Positions 37,001-45,769 of a DNA stretch of 55,350 nt are shown here, piece by piece. Each line of letters opens with the position of its first letter. Within the stretch, counting starts at the first letter, position 1. A program made the translations under genes and the position numbers. The DNA is taken from positions 1 through 55,350 of the forward strand of contig CALBFP010000230.1 of assembly GCA_937894115.1 (NCBI GenBank), given 5' to 3'. Origin of the DNA: an uncultured euryarchaeote. Its GTDB lineage: Archaea; Thermoplasmatota; Poseidoniia; Poseidoniales; Poseidoniaceae. The notes beneath the pieces are model-generated. The model saw only the letters and a program-made list of their open reading frames with translations. It made no database searches and was not told the DNA's origin.

Positions 37001-40000
37001 CTTCCATTTCAATCTCCCGTCTTTGGTCACTTGGAATCTTTCTTCAACAAGTGCAGCAATTGAGGTTCGACATCATGAGGCGATGCCCGATCTCCAACTA
37101 CCGCACTTCATTGATACATGGGTTGCGCAGAGCGGGGTTGAAGGACAACAAAACCATTCCAGCTCAACCGACCTCAAGGTCGGAGAATTGGGCAGCGGTT
37201 ATCATGCCAGCGCTCTTTTGAAAATACCCTTGAATCAACTTCCAACGCCGAGCAACGCAAGAGTTACGAACGCTGAATTGTCGATGTGGGCTCAATCCGG
37301 TTCGGATACCAATGCACAAGTTGCGGTTCGCCCCGTGTTGCAACAATGGACCACGGCTGTCAACAATTCAAGCTATGATGGTCTCAACAACTGGAACGCC
37401 GACGGTGGTCGAGGTATTGGATCTGATGTGGGTTCATTGAGCGATTTGAGCGCATCCGTTTCCGCTGATTGGATGGACTGGGATGTCACTGAATTGGTTC
37501 AAGCAGCTCTCGCCAACGGTGACTCCTATCTTTCGATTGCGCTGATGACCAGCGACGCTTCCAACGCTCTTGTTACGTTCACCAGCACAGACGGACTTGC
37601 CACCCAACGACCTTGGTTGAACCTTACATGGACTGAAGGCTCATCTCCAATCCCTACAGTTGCAGCAAGCAATGTACTACCTGCAGATGGCACCATCGCA
37701 TGGGATTTGAGCGGACACGTTCCAGAACCTTTGACCCGCCCTGTCATGACTTGGAGCCATTCAAACGCCGCCAACATTGACGATTGGAAGGTTTTCATTC
37801 AAAACGACGACTCGGATATCATGCAAGGCTTTACTGTCTACGATTCAAGGGCAGATCCTGCCTTGTTCGATTTGCAAAACCTTTCGTTCCAGCCATCGAG
37901 CGACCTTTCGACCAACCAAAGCATTCGTTGGTTCGTTCAGGCCGTGAACAACAGCATGCTCGGCCCTCGCTCGACGAGTTCTCTCTTCCACATTCCGCAC
38001 GACATTGGAAACGAAATCAACAACACATTGGGTTACATCAACGTCTCAGAAGGAGGCTTCCTTCCGGACTACAACGAACCGTCCGGTTTCATAACGGATA
38101 CGACAATCGATTCAAGCGCACCAACTTCCAACCTTTTCAATTCCGACACGCTTAGTGTTGGACGCTCAGCTATCAGCGGCGGTCAATCCCAACGCTCGTC
38201 GTTCATTGTATCCGTCGATTTGACCAAACTCCCAATCAACGGAAGTTATGAGATTATGAATGCCTTCTTTACACTGCACACAAAATCCACAAGTTATGGA
38301 GAGGTCTATTGGAGTGCATCTGCACTCAATACCGCTTTTGATGGTGACGCCAACTGGAACAATGCCACCAATTCAACTCAGTGGAACGCACCTGGTGCCT
38401 ACCACTCAACGGATACGGACATACCCATGCTGGGTAAAAGTCTCATTGATTCCAGCAGTACCGCACAAATCGGGGATATTACGTGGATGCTTCAACAAGC
38501 CCTTGCTGGTGGTTCAACCAGTTTGGATTTCCTCATTCAGGCTGAAGAAAACGACAGCAGTGTCGATGGCCGAGTTGATATGTATTCAAGCAACGAAGCC
38601 AGTGCAGACCTGCGTCCATCCCTCAACATTACCTTCCGAATGACGAACCCGTACGTCGACCCAAGTCCAACAGGTTTGCTACCGGTTGACGGAGCAACGC
38701 TGTGGAATACATCAGCGCCAAGACCAACAGGTACCGACGATCTCAACACCTCTTGGACCCCTCCATCTTCTAACTTTACTGGATACGTCCTATGCGGAGC
38801 ATCGGACGCACGGATGGTCTACGATTTGAGTTGTGTCAACACTGCGGATTCAGCTGGTTTGATCGATGCAGAAGTAACCTGGGATCCAACAACCACAACA
38901 CTGAACTTTGGCGACATCGGTTCCGGCGATCATTGGAATTTCTGGAGGGTTCTTTCATTCCAAGACATAAATGCAGGACAATATGCTAGAATTGGAGAAT
39001 GGTCGCAAGTCAACAAATTCCGGATACCCGATGCGCAAGGTTCGGACGACGGGGCAGGAAACCACACCGTGAATCTCTCGAGTGGTTCCATCTTTGCGGA
39101 AACTGGGTTGTTGCCGGGTGCTCCAGATACATACACCGTATCTTCTGCATTAAACACCAACTATGGTGGTAGTTCGACGCTCAAATTGGGTGTAAGTTCC
39201 TCGGGTGATAATGAAATCTACATTGAATTCGACCTGTCCCAGATGCCATGGCCATCTGCCATGACGCCGACATCGACGATGCTTCAACTGTATCGAACAC
39301 AGGTTGCTGGTGTCACACCGCTAACAGTGAGCGCACATGCGTGTTCAACGTTCAACGAGGCAAGTGTAACAGCGCTGCAACCTCCGACCTGCAGTACAGC
39401 AGAAATCACGCGTTCCACACTTGCGGTTACACCTCCATCTGGTTGGCTTGAGTGGGACATAACTTCTCTTGCTCAATCCAACATCGCAAGTGGAAACCTG
39501 ACCATGACCATCAAACTCACTGTTGTTGGTACGGGAGCAAGTCTCCACACCTTTGCATCCGGTGAACACCCGACAGATTCCTGGCGACCGACGTTGCGAA
39601 TGGATTACGTTGACAATGTCGCAGGCATCGTTCCTCCTGCCCAACCCGCCCTCCTTTCACCTTTGGATGGAGCAATTTTGTACAACACGACAACAACTTT
39701 GCTTGAATCACTTGACAAGCCAGTGCTCAATTGGAATACCGTATCTGGAGCGACCGGTTACATTGTAACGATTCGAAACGCATCGGGACAATATACCTTC
39801 AAATCGGCAACCTCAAACCAAATTTCAGGCACGAGTTTCACCTTTGCGAATGCTGTTGCTCCGGGATCAACATTTGAATGGTGGGTACAAGCAGTCAACG
39901 GTTCCATACCCGGCCCTTCCTCTTCCCGTTGGGTTGTTGGAATGGGTGACCCTCAAACCACCGATAACTTCGATCACACGTGGACGTACAAATTCCAGAC

Positions 40001-43000
40001 GGGCAACGAAATCGATGAATTGGCGCACACGAATGTGCAAGATACCTCCATTTACAGCGGATTGACCGAGACCAATCTCGATGGCGGTGCCAACACCGTT
40101 GGCCTCGACCCCAGTCAGGATGAGTACCGATTGTTGGTCAATGTTGACTTTGGTCAAATTCCATTCAATCCGAGCATGAACGTTCATTCCGTTTCTTACG
40201 GCATGTATCTCCAAGATTTGGAGTACGGATCGGGTGCAACGGGAATGACCTTCACAGTCCATCGCATGCTATCCACAGGTTGGTCTGAAACGACTGCGAC
40301 CTGGAACGGCACCGGCAGTACGACCTGGAATGCGCCGGGTCTGCAAGCAGGTGTTGATTACAACTCGACGCCACTGGATACTGTGTTCATCAGCAATTCA
40401 CAGGTTACAGATTCATGGATTTACTTCAATTTAGGACATCGAATGCTGTACATTGACGGTGTCCACAGTTGGGTGATTATCGGAACACCAACACAAGGTT
40501 GGATGCAAGCCGAATTTGCCGATAACAGCGAATCAAATGCTGCAGTTCGTCCTTTGCTAATGATGAATTACACCGATATTGATTCCATTACGATTTCACC
40601 TACGGCGACTTCTGTCAATGCCGATTCGACGGTTCAGTTTAGTGCTTCGACCGCTGATTACAACGGATTGGTAGCCAGTGTCCCCATCGTTTGGAGTGTG
40701 AGCAGTGGCACAATCGATTCGACCGGATTGTATTCGCCGACACTTGTTGGAACGCACACCATCACTGCGTGTTATGGTGTGATTTGCGAGGACGAGTTGG
40801 TAACCGTAACACCTGGAGCACCTATCGACCTAAGCGTTTCACCACTTACAGCAACAATAACTTCCGATGAAACGTTGCAAATAACTGCAAACGTTGTTGA
40901 CCAGCATGGAAACAGCGTACCCGGTCAAAGCATCACGTTCACACCAAGCAATGGAACGATGGGTGGAACCTTCGGCGACGTTTTCCAGCCATACGCCGTT
41001 GGTGGACAAACCGTGACGGTCACATGGGGTTCGAAGTCGGTCGTCGTCAACGTACTTGTCGAATTGGGTGCTCCAACAAGCATTGAATTGACGGGTTGTG
41101 ATGGAGTAGTTCCAGCTGGAACCGAATGTGAAATCACAACGACACTGTACGACCAATTTGGAAACGTTATCCCACTCAGTGAAGCAGGGGCACTGTCGTA
41201 CTCCGTCAACGATGGATTGTACAGTGAGGCAACAAACATGTACTTTGCAAACACCGTTGGAACCTGGCAATTGTCGCTAACTTCGGCAATCGGCTTGGTT
41301 GATTCAATTGCAATTCAAACGGGGCATGGTCAAATGGCAGCGCTTGAGATTACACCATCCGCATGGGACATCACTGCAGACGATGTTGTCTTCCTCAACA
41401 CAACACGGATCGACGTACAAGGTAACCGTTTGCCGGTGACCCTTCCGCTTGAAAATTGGACATCCATTTCTGATGGTGCGTTAAACATCACCCTCGATCA
41501 TCCTGTTCAATGGATACCAAACGGTTTGGGTGGCCGTGCAATAACCGCACAGTACGAGACTATCTTCCAATCCATAACGATCAACGTCACAAAAGGTGTC
41601 ATGGTCGATATGGTGCTCATTGTTGATTCCGCAGATGCCGACGGCATGACGTATTCCATCACAGCAGATGAAACCCTTGTGGTGAAAGCAAAGGCCAGTG
41701 ATGGAAAAGGAAATCGATGGACCATCGATGTCAACTGGACGATTGCGCATCCCGATTGGCAGGACCAATCGGTCTTGTTGTACATGCTTTCGGATGAGAC
41801 CGAGTTCATGCCGGTTTTGGCATCGACAACCGCTTACGTCATGCGAGCGGAATACACTTTCGATGGACAATTGTTCAGTGAAGTGGTCAATGTAGAGGTC
41901 TCTGAGGGAATCATTCAGGTCTTTACGATGAACACAATAGCATCCAATGGCGATACTGGGTCTGTTTACAACATCAGCGCTGACCACTCAATTGACTTCT
42001 CGGTCGCCTTAAGTGATGGTGATTTGAACCCGCTTGATTCCAGTGCCCTTACATGGTTGTTTGAGGATCTTGATACAGGCGATGTTACCGACGTGACGAC
42101 TGAATTTGTCTCCGATGGCTATCAATGGGAGGCAACCACAGTTGGCAATTACCGGATGCTTGCGTTTGTTCTGAACGCAGAAGGCTTCAACTACACGCGT
42201 TCGGTTGACATTTCAGTGTACCACGGTGTCGCCGTTTCCCTTGAGCATGAACTCGAAACCTTCGATGAGGATGCCGGTGAAAAAATCGACATCACCATTA
42301 CAGGCACCGATAGCGACGGAAACACATTCCCACAAGACGTCGAGTGGATTGAGGACGGTTCAACATCCGATCGCGTTATTCCTAAATCGGTCAAGGGTGC
42401 CTACACATACCAAGCATCTGCTGCCGGTACACACGCAATGGAATACTCAACGAATGCTGTCTCAAACGGCTTTGAGTTGAAAATTTCACCCCAAATGATC
42501 GTTGATTTTATCGAGGTGAATCTGTCAGCAGAAACCGTTGACCAACAAGCTTCGATCGATGTAACAGTACGAGCATTCGATCGCTACGCCAATGAGATTC
42601 CCGTTCCGAGCAGTGCACGTGTAGATTCTACTGGACGTGGTACTGTCAAGAGCACGGGCCAAGGTACGTGGAAAGTGACGACTCTGGAAAGCGGTCCACA
42701 AACCATTACAGTATCAGCGGGTCAAGTAAGTGAAGATTATCAAATCGAGGTAACGGGAACGATTGGTGGTTTCTTTGCTGCTGGTGGTGCCTTGTATTAC
42801 ATTGGAGCAGTACTTCTTGGTCTGATAGTTGCTGTCCTCTTGGTACTGTTGTTCATGGCCTTCCGATCTGGCGATGATGATGACTGGGATGATGATTATG
42901 AGGACGAAGATGATGACGATGAGTCACCATCTGCACGCGGTCCGTCTGGACCAGCACCGGGTCCATCGGGCCCAGCGCCCGGTTCAGGACCTTCAGGTCC

Positions 43001-43148
43001 TCCACCTCAAGAAGAGGAGAAGGAAGACACCGGTTGGATGGTTGAGCATCGTGTTGATGATGACGGAACCGAATGGGCACAAAGCGAAGATGAGACGTGG
43101 TATTACCGTGAACCCGGTCAAAGCGATTGGAATGAATGGCAGGATTAG
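34005..43148 (+). CDS. Giant 3047-residue surface protein with about seven DNRLRE-type domains, Ig-like repeats and a Trp-motif cytoplasmic tail
   Basis: A signal peptide (~10-33) precedes about seven repeats of a ~170-residue domain resembling DNRLRE/disaggregatase-related (CBM96-like) modules, at ~50-225, 378-562, 706-887, 1035-1209, 1362-1545, 1706-1868 and 2011-2190. Each has a D[TA]YxxSxxxxxNYG-like opening, a W-x-E/D-x-x-A/L-T-W central block and a closing RPxLxxxY strand. Between them are fibronectin-like spacers carrying WSxSS or MSWTH turns. Bacterial Ig-like (Big) repeats fill ~2190-2900, then a transmembrane helix (~2931-2955), a DDDDWDDDYEDEDDDD stretch, a Pro/Gly-rich linker and a tail with DTGW (3008-3011) plus further Trp. 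DNRLRE modules are associated with carbohydrate binding in known proteins; glycan adhesion is therefore inferred. It heads a tandem with the next two genes. Confidence 0.9.
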   Translation: MKNSTTNRNVFTAVTLILMFLLADVFVPSAFPAPEHLEEEPSVQHVISTTNPSLDTYIDSDYPNDDYAGEDTGLLGVSGTSEGRILLSFPLNFAHTDTIHSARLDLVCTNSGPTNGLAVYPASTSLSWDENATWNSRDGTMLWGEPGVGESTDRSDWEPPIVTAPLGPTGGSSSVQLNVTALTQVAVASNATALGLVVAAQDSQYDCAMNETLNVADKPSLRIDSSSTVSGSGGLITPNFVADAAPLMTGDFLLTADLTPSMTWSGFSGTFAEVQLSLSEEFKDAQDNYAWLYNSDVHSSIFTLSGATGSLDIPSSDAFENGTYMHYRMRSMDSTGTLGSWETGSFFLPSHDVVDNGDGTASIAIDVDDLSSELPFIEDAYADETSKNTNYGSSTTLEAELSSNKEKIPHFRLVFDAIGMHSNATILDASLNLTRSTSSGSATLALHEMDNDGSWYEDELTWLRKKTNQWWRDGGRGLLSYSTDSGVMGSQVSDDFSFDLTSVLQQHLDQGNTGFIDLAMTTRSQNGAYSANAGVDSVTFHSSDANNQADKPYLYIQYDWSTPVTTAPDLTSPWDGETLWNQTGHNFTGNTTPALKWSSSTSSSYDMIFELSTDSLFHDRVVRFDTRVDNDFAPVDGQLVFDGTESLEAGHMYNWRMLHVDSNDRHGEWSYSSFLISSINSTWLGGDRYEFRLKQGNASSDGLHPACADTYIDSGMPSSNYGSETELQVSYNTIPSETTVLFGCDLSTTFLPSGYAVESANLELYLSDFPFGTPVVGAWENTQHGWTEDGATWATYDGTNTWNSVGAKGSERSSLLDSVSIGTGYTSTSSANWNVTLAVQNAMRNNHSADFILGIVGAGSGQIRDVLFHPGSAADAKRPELSFVYVPGSNAIPVEPVPVLPLNGTWSVASGINPEPVLRPNMSWTHTSGVGVSGYAVQMDTVDTFDSNDMSIETSWSNSGFDLANNAFTPTSDLDAGKTWYWRVRAVSTTNQLGNWSETFHFNLPSLVTWNLSSTSAAIEVRHHEAMPDLQLPHFIDTWVAQSGVEGQQNHSSSTDLKVGELGSGYHASALLKIPLNQLPTPSNARVTNAELSMWAQSGSDTNAQVAVRPVLQQWTTAVNNSSYDGLNNWNADGGRGIGSDVGSLSDLSASVSADWMDWDVTELVQAALANGDSYLSIALMTSDASNALVTFTSTDGLATQRPWLNLTWTEGSSPIPTVAASNVLPADGTIAWDLSGHVPEPLTRPVMTWSHSNAANIDDWKVFIQNDDSDIMQGFTVYDSRADPALFDLQNLSFQPSSDLSTNQSIRWFVQAVNNSMLGPRSTSSLFHIPHDIGNEINNTLGYINVSEGGFLPDYNEPSGFITDTTIDSSAPTSNLFNSDTLSVGRSAISGGQSQRSSFIVSVDLTKLPINGSYEIMNAFFTLHTKSTSYGEVYWSASALNTAFDGDANWNNATNSTQWNAPGAYHSTDTDIPMLGKSLIDSSSTAQIGDITWMLQQALAGGSTSLDFLIQAEENDSSVDGRVDMYSSNEASADLRPSLNITFRMTNPYVDPSPTGLLPVDGATLWNTSAPRPTGTDDLNTSWTPPSSNFTGYVLCGASDARMVYDLSCVNTADSAGLIDAEVTWDPTTTTLNFGDIGSGDHWNFWRVLSFQDINAGQYARIGEWSQVNKFRIPDAQGSDDGAGNHTVNLSSGSIFAETGLLPGAPDTYTVSSALNTNYGGSSTLKLGVSSSGDNEIYIEFDLSQMPWPSAMTPTSTMLQLYRTQVAGVTPLTVSAHACSTFNEASVTALQPPTCSTAEITRSTLAVTPPSGWLEWDITSLAQSNIASGNLTMTIKLTVVGTGASLHTFASGEHPTDSWRPTLRMDYVDNVAGIVPPAQPALLSPLDGAILYNTTTTLLESLDKPVLNWNTVSGATGYIVTIRNASGQYTFKSATSNQISGTSFTFANAVAPGSTFEWWVQAVNGSIPGPSSSRWVVGMGDPQTTDNFDHTWTYKFQTGNEIDELAHTNVQDTSIYSGLTETNLDGGANTVGLDPSQDEYRLLVNVDFGQIPFNPSMNVHSVSYGMYLQDLEYGSGATGMTFTVHRMLSTGWSETTATWNGTGSTTWNAPGLQAGVDYNSTPLDTVFISNSQVTDSWIYFNLGHRMLYIDGVHSWVIIGTPTQGWMQAEFADNSESNAAVRPLLMMNYTDIDSITISPTATSVNADSTVQFSASTADYNGLVASVPIVWSVSSGTIDSTGLYSPTLVGTHTITACYGVICEDELVTVTPGAPIDLSVSPLTATITSDETLQITANVVDQHGNSVPGQSITFTPSNGTMGGTFGDVFQPYAVGGQTVTVTWGSKSVVVNVLVELGAPTSIELTGCDGVVPAGTECEITTTLYDQFGNVIPLSEAGALSYSVNDGLYSEATNMYFANTVGTWQLSLTSAIGLVDSIAIQTGHGQMAALEITPSAWDITADDVVFLNTTRIDVQGNRLPVTLPLENWTSISDGALNITLDHPVQWIPNGLGGRAITAQYETIFQSITINVTKGVMVDMVLIVDSADADGMTYSITADETLVVKAKASDGKGNRWTIDVNWTIAHPDWQDQSVLLYMLSDETEFMPVLASTTAYVMRAEYTFDGQLFSEVVNVEVSEGIIQVFTMNTIASNGDTGSVYNISADHSIDFSVALSDGDLNPLDSSALTWLFEDLDTGDVTDVTTEFVSDGYQWEATTVGNYRMLAFVLNAEGFNYTRSVDISVYHGVAVSLEHELETFDEDAGEKIDITITGTDSDGNTFPQDVEWIEDGSTSDRVIPKSVKGAYTYQASAAGTHAMEYSTNAVSNGFELKISPQMIVDFIEVNLSAETVDQQASIDVTVRAFDRYANEIPVPSSARVDSTGRGTVKSTGQGTWKVTTLESGPQTITVSAGQVSEDYQIEVTGTIGGFFAAGGALYYIGAVLLGLIVAVLLVLLFMAFRSGDDDDWDDDYEDEDDDDESPSARGPSGPAPGPSGPAPGSGPSGPPPQEEEKEDTGWMVEHRVDDDGTEWAQSEDETWYYREPGQSDWNEWQD

Positions 43149-43156
43149 GTGGAACC

Positions 43157-45769
43157 ATGCGACGACGACAAACCGCAGTTGCGCTGTGCGTCGTGTTGTT
43201 TGCTTCATCCTTTGTTTCGATTTCAGTAAGTGCGAATGGCCCTCCTGCTCAAGTGGTGATTTCAACACCGTCAACAGTCATTTCATCCGATGGTGTGTTG
43301 CAAATGGAAGCGACACTATACGATGCGTTGAACAATGTTGTCGGTGGTGAGATTACGTGGTCAGCAAGCAATGGAACCATCGAAGAAACAGGGTTGTTTT
43401 TCCCATGGTCAGCTGGAATGGTAACCATTCGTGCAGAACATGCTGGCTTCAACGATACGGTTGTTGTCTCGGTCGAAGCTGGTTGGGGTCAATCCATTCG
43501 CATCAACACAACCGATCAACCGCGAGCAAAATATCCGTTTGTCTTGCAAGCCGATCTCATTGACTCTCACGACAACCCTCGTTCAGGTCAAGATGTTGTG
43601 TGGACCGTTGACGGTATCTATGTTGGCCAGGGTGAACCCTCATGGACGCCTCCTTCGCTCGGACTGTACGAAGTTGTTGCTCGTTACGACCAGCTTGAAA
43701 CAACGGTCACGATGGAAGCCATTGCGGGTGACCCTTTCGAATTTGTTTTTCCGAGCAACCTCATTTTGCGAAGTGGACAAGGTTTGCAGTTGTATCCCGA
43801 TCTTGTTGACTCGTACGGTCAGAAAATGAACAATACGCTTGCTGGAAACAAGGTATGGACCGTCGAAAATGGAACCATAACCCCTGTTGGATATTACTAT
43901 GCTTCCGCTCCTGGTATCTGGAATCTCTCGGTTCGAGCCGGTGCCATTTGGGGCAACAGCACAATCCGTGTTGTACCTGCTGATGCTTCGATTGTTGAAA
44001 TTGAAATTACACCCGATGAAACCGTGTATGTTTCTGGAGAATCCTACCGTCTTGATGCGGTTCGTACCGATTCGCAAGGCTACCGCTCGGCTGTCCCAAT
44101 TCCTTTAGGGAATTGGACTGTGGACAACGGCATACTTTCACAGGTTGGAGATGAGGTGTACTGGACCCCTGGTCAGTCAGGTCAGTTTGCAATTGATGTT
44201 GTCGATTCGGATGTCCCTGCTTCCATTAACGTGGATGTGGTGCACGGGTCAGCTTATGCTACACAGTTGGTCTCAAGTCAATCCTCTGTTTCCTCAGGAA
44301 CCCAATTGGCGTTGGTTCATGAGGCGACGGACACTTTTGGAAATGTTTGGCAGGTTGAAGCGAACATCACCAAGACAGAGGGTGAATTTGCCGCGGTTGA
44401 AATTTTTGAATCGTATGTTTCAATCATGCCGAAAGAATTGGAAGTTCTTCGATTCAGTTCCTCCTATTTTGATGCATCCACTGGAATTGTTCACCAGGCG
44501 CAATGGTCGGGTGAGGTTACTGCAGGTCGATTGGCTTCCATTGAATTGCCAGAATCGGGGACGCAGGTCGCTGCTGATTCGTATCTTGATTTCGATCCGA
44601 AGTTCAAGGATGCGTACGGCAATACCATCCCCTATGTCGCTGTAAACTGGACTGTAGCGGGTGTCGACCGTACTCTTGAGATTCGTATGGCCGATGGAAA
44701 ATGGTACCCAACTGAAGTGGGTGAACACGAAATACGAGCCAATGCGGATGGCGTCTTTGCAGCAGTTCGTATCAACGTTGTACCCGGAGAGGGGACCTCT
44801 CTCGTCACTGCTGGTGATGCAGGTTTGGTCATCGAAGCGGGCGTTCCGACCGACATTTTCGTTGAATTGGTGGACGTCCATCAAAACAAGGCTCCAGCAG
44901 AAAGCGTAGAACTGGTGACAGGCGGTTTTGTCCTCTTTGATGCATCATCGAGCGGTCCTGGTTATTGGCAATTAACAGGTGTAACGAGTGGGATTTACGA
45001 TCTTGAAATTGCACAGGGCGATGCTGAACACACCATTCCACTGACGATTGTTCCAGGTCAGGCCGTCCGTGTGATCACAGCTATGGCCAACGAGACTCGA
45101 AGCCAAGGTGAAGTTGCCCTCATCACTGTTTGGGCAGAGGATTCCCAAGGCAACAGAGTCGAAGTCAACCCAGACAAGACAGGTGTTAGTTGCACCTCAG
45201 GTAAGGCAAGTCATGTGAAATCAGATACATGGGAAATCGAACTTGAACAAGCAGGTTCCGACCGCTCCTGTACAGTGGAATGGAACGGATTGATATCGCA
45301 ACAATTCTTTGATGTTGATTCGGTTCTTCTTAGTGGTGCACTCGGTTCAACAAACACCGCAGTTTCCATCATCATTGCATTGCTGCTCATGATTTTCATC
45401 GTTTTGGTGGTCCTCATTCGCAAAGGAAGCCAAAAGGATGAGGATTGGGACGATGAGGATTATTACGACGATGATGAACTCGAAGAACATGCTGAAGAAA
45501 TCAATACCGAGGTCGAAGAAACGGTTTCTGCTGAACCTCAGACAGAACATTCCGATGCGGTTCAAACGGTGCAAGAATCCGCAGAACACATCCAACCCGA
45601 AATTGCCGATGACGTACGACAAGAGCTTGCAACAAAGGCAGGCCAAGTTGGTGTCATGCAGGCTGCGCCTGGGACAAGTCAAGGCGATACGGGATGGTAT
45701 GTTGACGCAAACACCGAGTTGCAATACTGGAACGTTGGTAGCGACGGGTCCTGGACACGAGTTCAGTGA
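43157..45769 (+). CDS. Surface protein with Ig-like (Big) repeats and the same cytoplasmic DTGW tail
   Basis: 870 residues from ATG 43157, whose Shine-Dalgarno GGTGG overlaps the stop region of the upstream gene. A signal peptide (MRRRQTAVALCVVLFASSFVSISVSA region, 1-27) is followed by about seven Ig-like repeats (~30-720), several with the signature ITWSASNGTI / WTVENGTI that also occurs in the Big part of the upstream protein. A transmembrane helix (~733-755) precedes a KDEDWDDEDYYDDDELEEH acidic stretch, a Glu-rich helix and the motif DTGW (844-847) ending NVGSDGSWTRVQ. It appears to be a shorter relative of the C-terminal third of the upstream protein. Function is unknown; a shared cytoplasmic partner for the tails is an inference. 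Confidence 0.85.
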   Translation: MRRRQTAVALCVVLFASSFVSISVSANGPPAQVVISTPSTVISSDGVLQMEATLYDALNNVVGGEITWSASNGTIEETGLFFPWSAGMVTIRAEHAGFNDTVVVSVEAGWGQSIRINTTDQPRAKYPFVLQADLIDSHDNPRSGQDVVWTVDGIYVGQGEPSWTPPSLGLYEVVARYDQLETTVTMEAIAGDPFEFVFPSNLILRSGQGLQLYPDLVDSYGQKMNNTLAGNKVWTVENGTITPVGYYYASAPGIWNLSVRAGAIWGNSTIRVVPADASIVEIEITPDETVYVSGESYRLDAVRTDSQGYRSAVPIPLGNWTVDNGILSQVGDEVYWTPGQSGQFAIDVVDSDVPASINVDVVHGSAYATQLVSSQSSVSSGTQLALVHEATDTFGNVWQVEANITKTEGEFAAVEIFESYVSIMPKELEVLRFSSSYFDASTGIVHQAQWSGEVTAGRLASIELPESGTQVAADSYLDFDPKFKDAYGNTIPYVAVNWTVAGVDRTLEIRMADGKWYPTEVGEHEIRANADGVFAAVRINVVPGEGTSLVTAGDAGLVIEAGVPTDIFVELVDVHQNKAPAESVELVTGGFVLFDASSSGPGYWQLTGVTSGIYDLEIAQGDAEHTIPLTIVPGQAVRVITAMANETRSQGEVALITVWAEDSQGNRVEVNPDKTGVSCTSGKASHVKSDTWEIELEQAGSDRSCTVEWNGLISQQFFDVDSVLLSGALGSTNTAVSIIIALLLMIFIVLVVLIRKGSQKDEDWDDEDYYDDDELEEHAEEINTEVEETVSAEPQTEHSDAVQTVQESAEHIQPEIADDVRQELATKAGQVGVMQAAPGTSQGDTGWYVDANTELQYWNVGSDGSWTRVQ

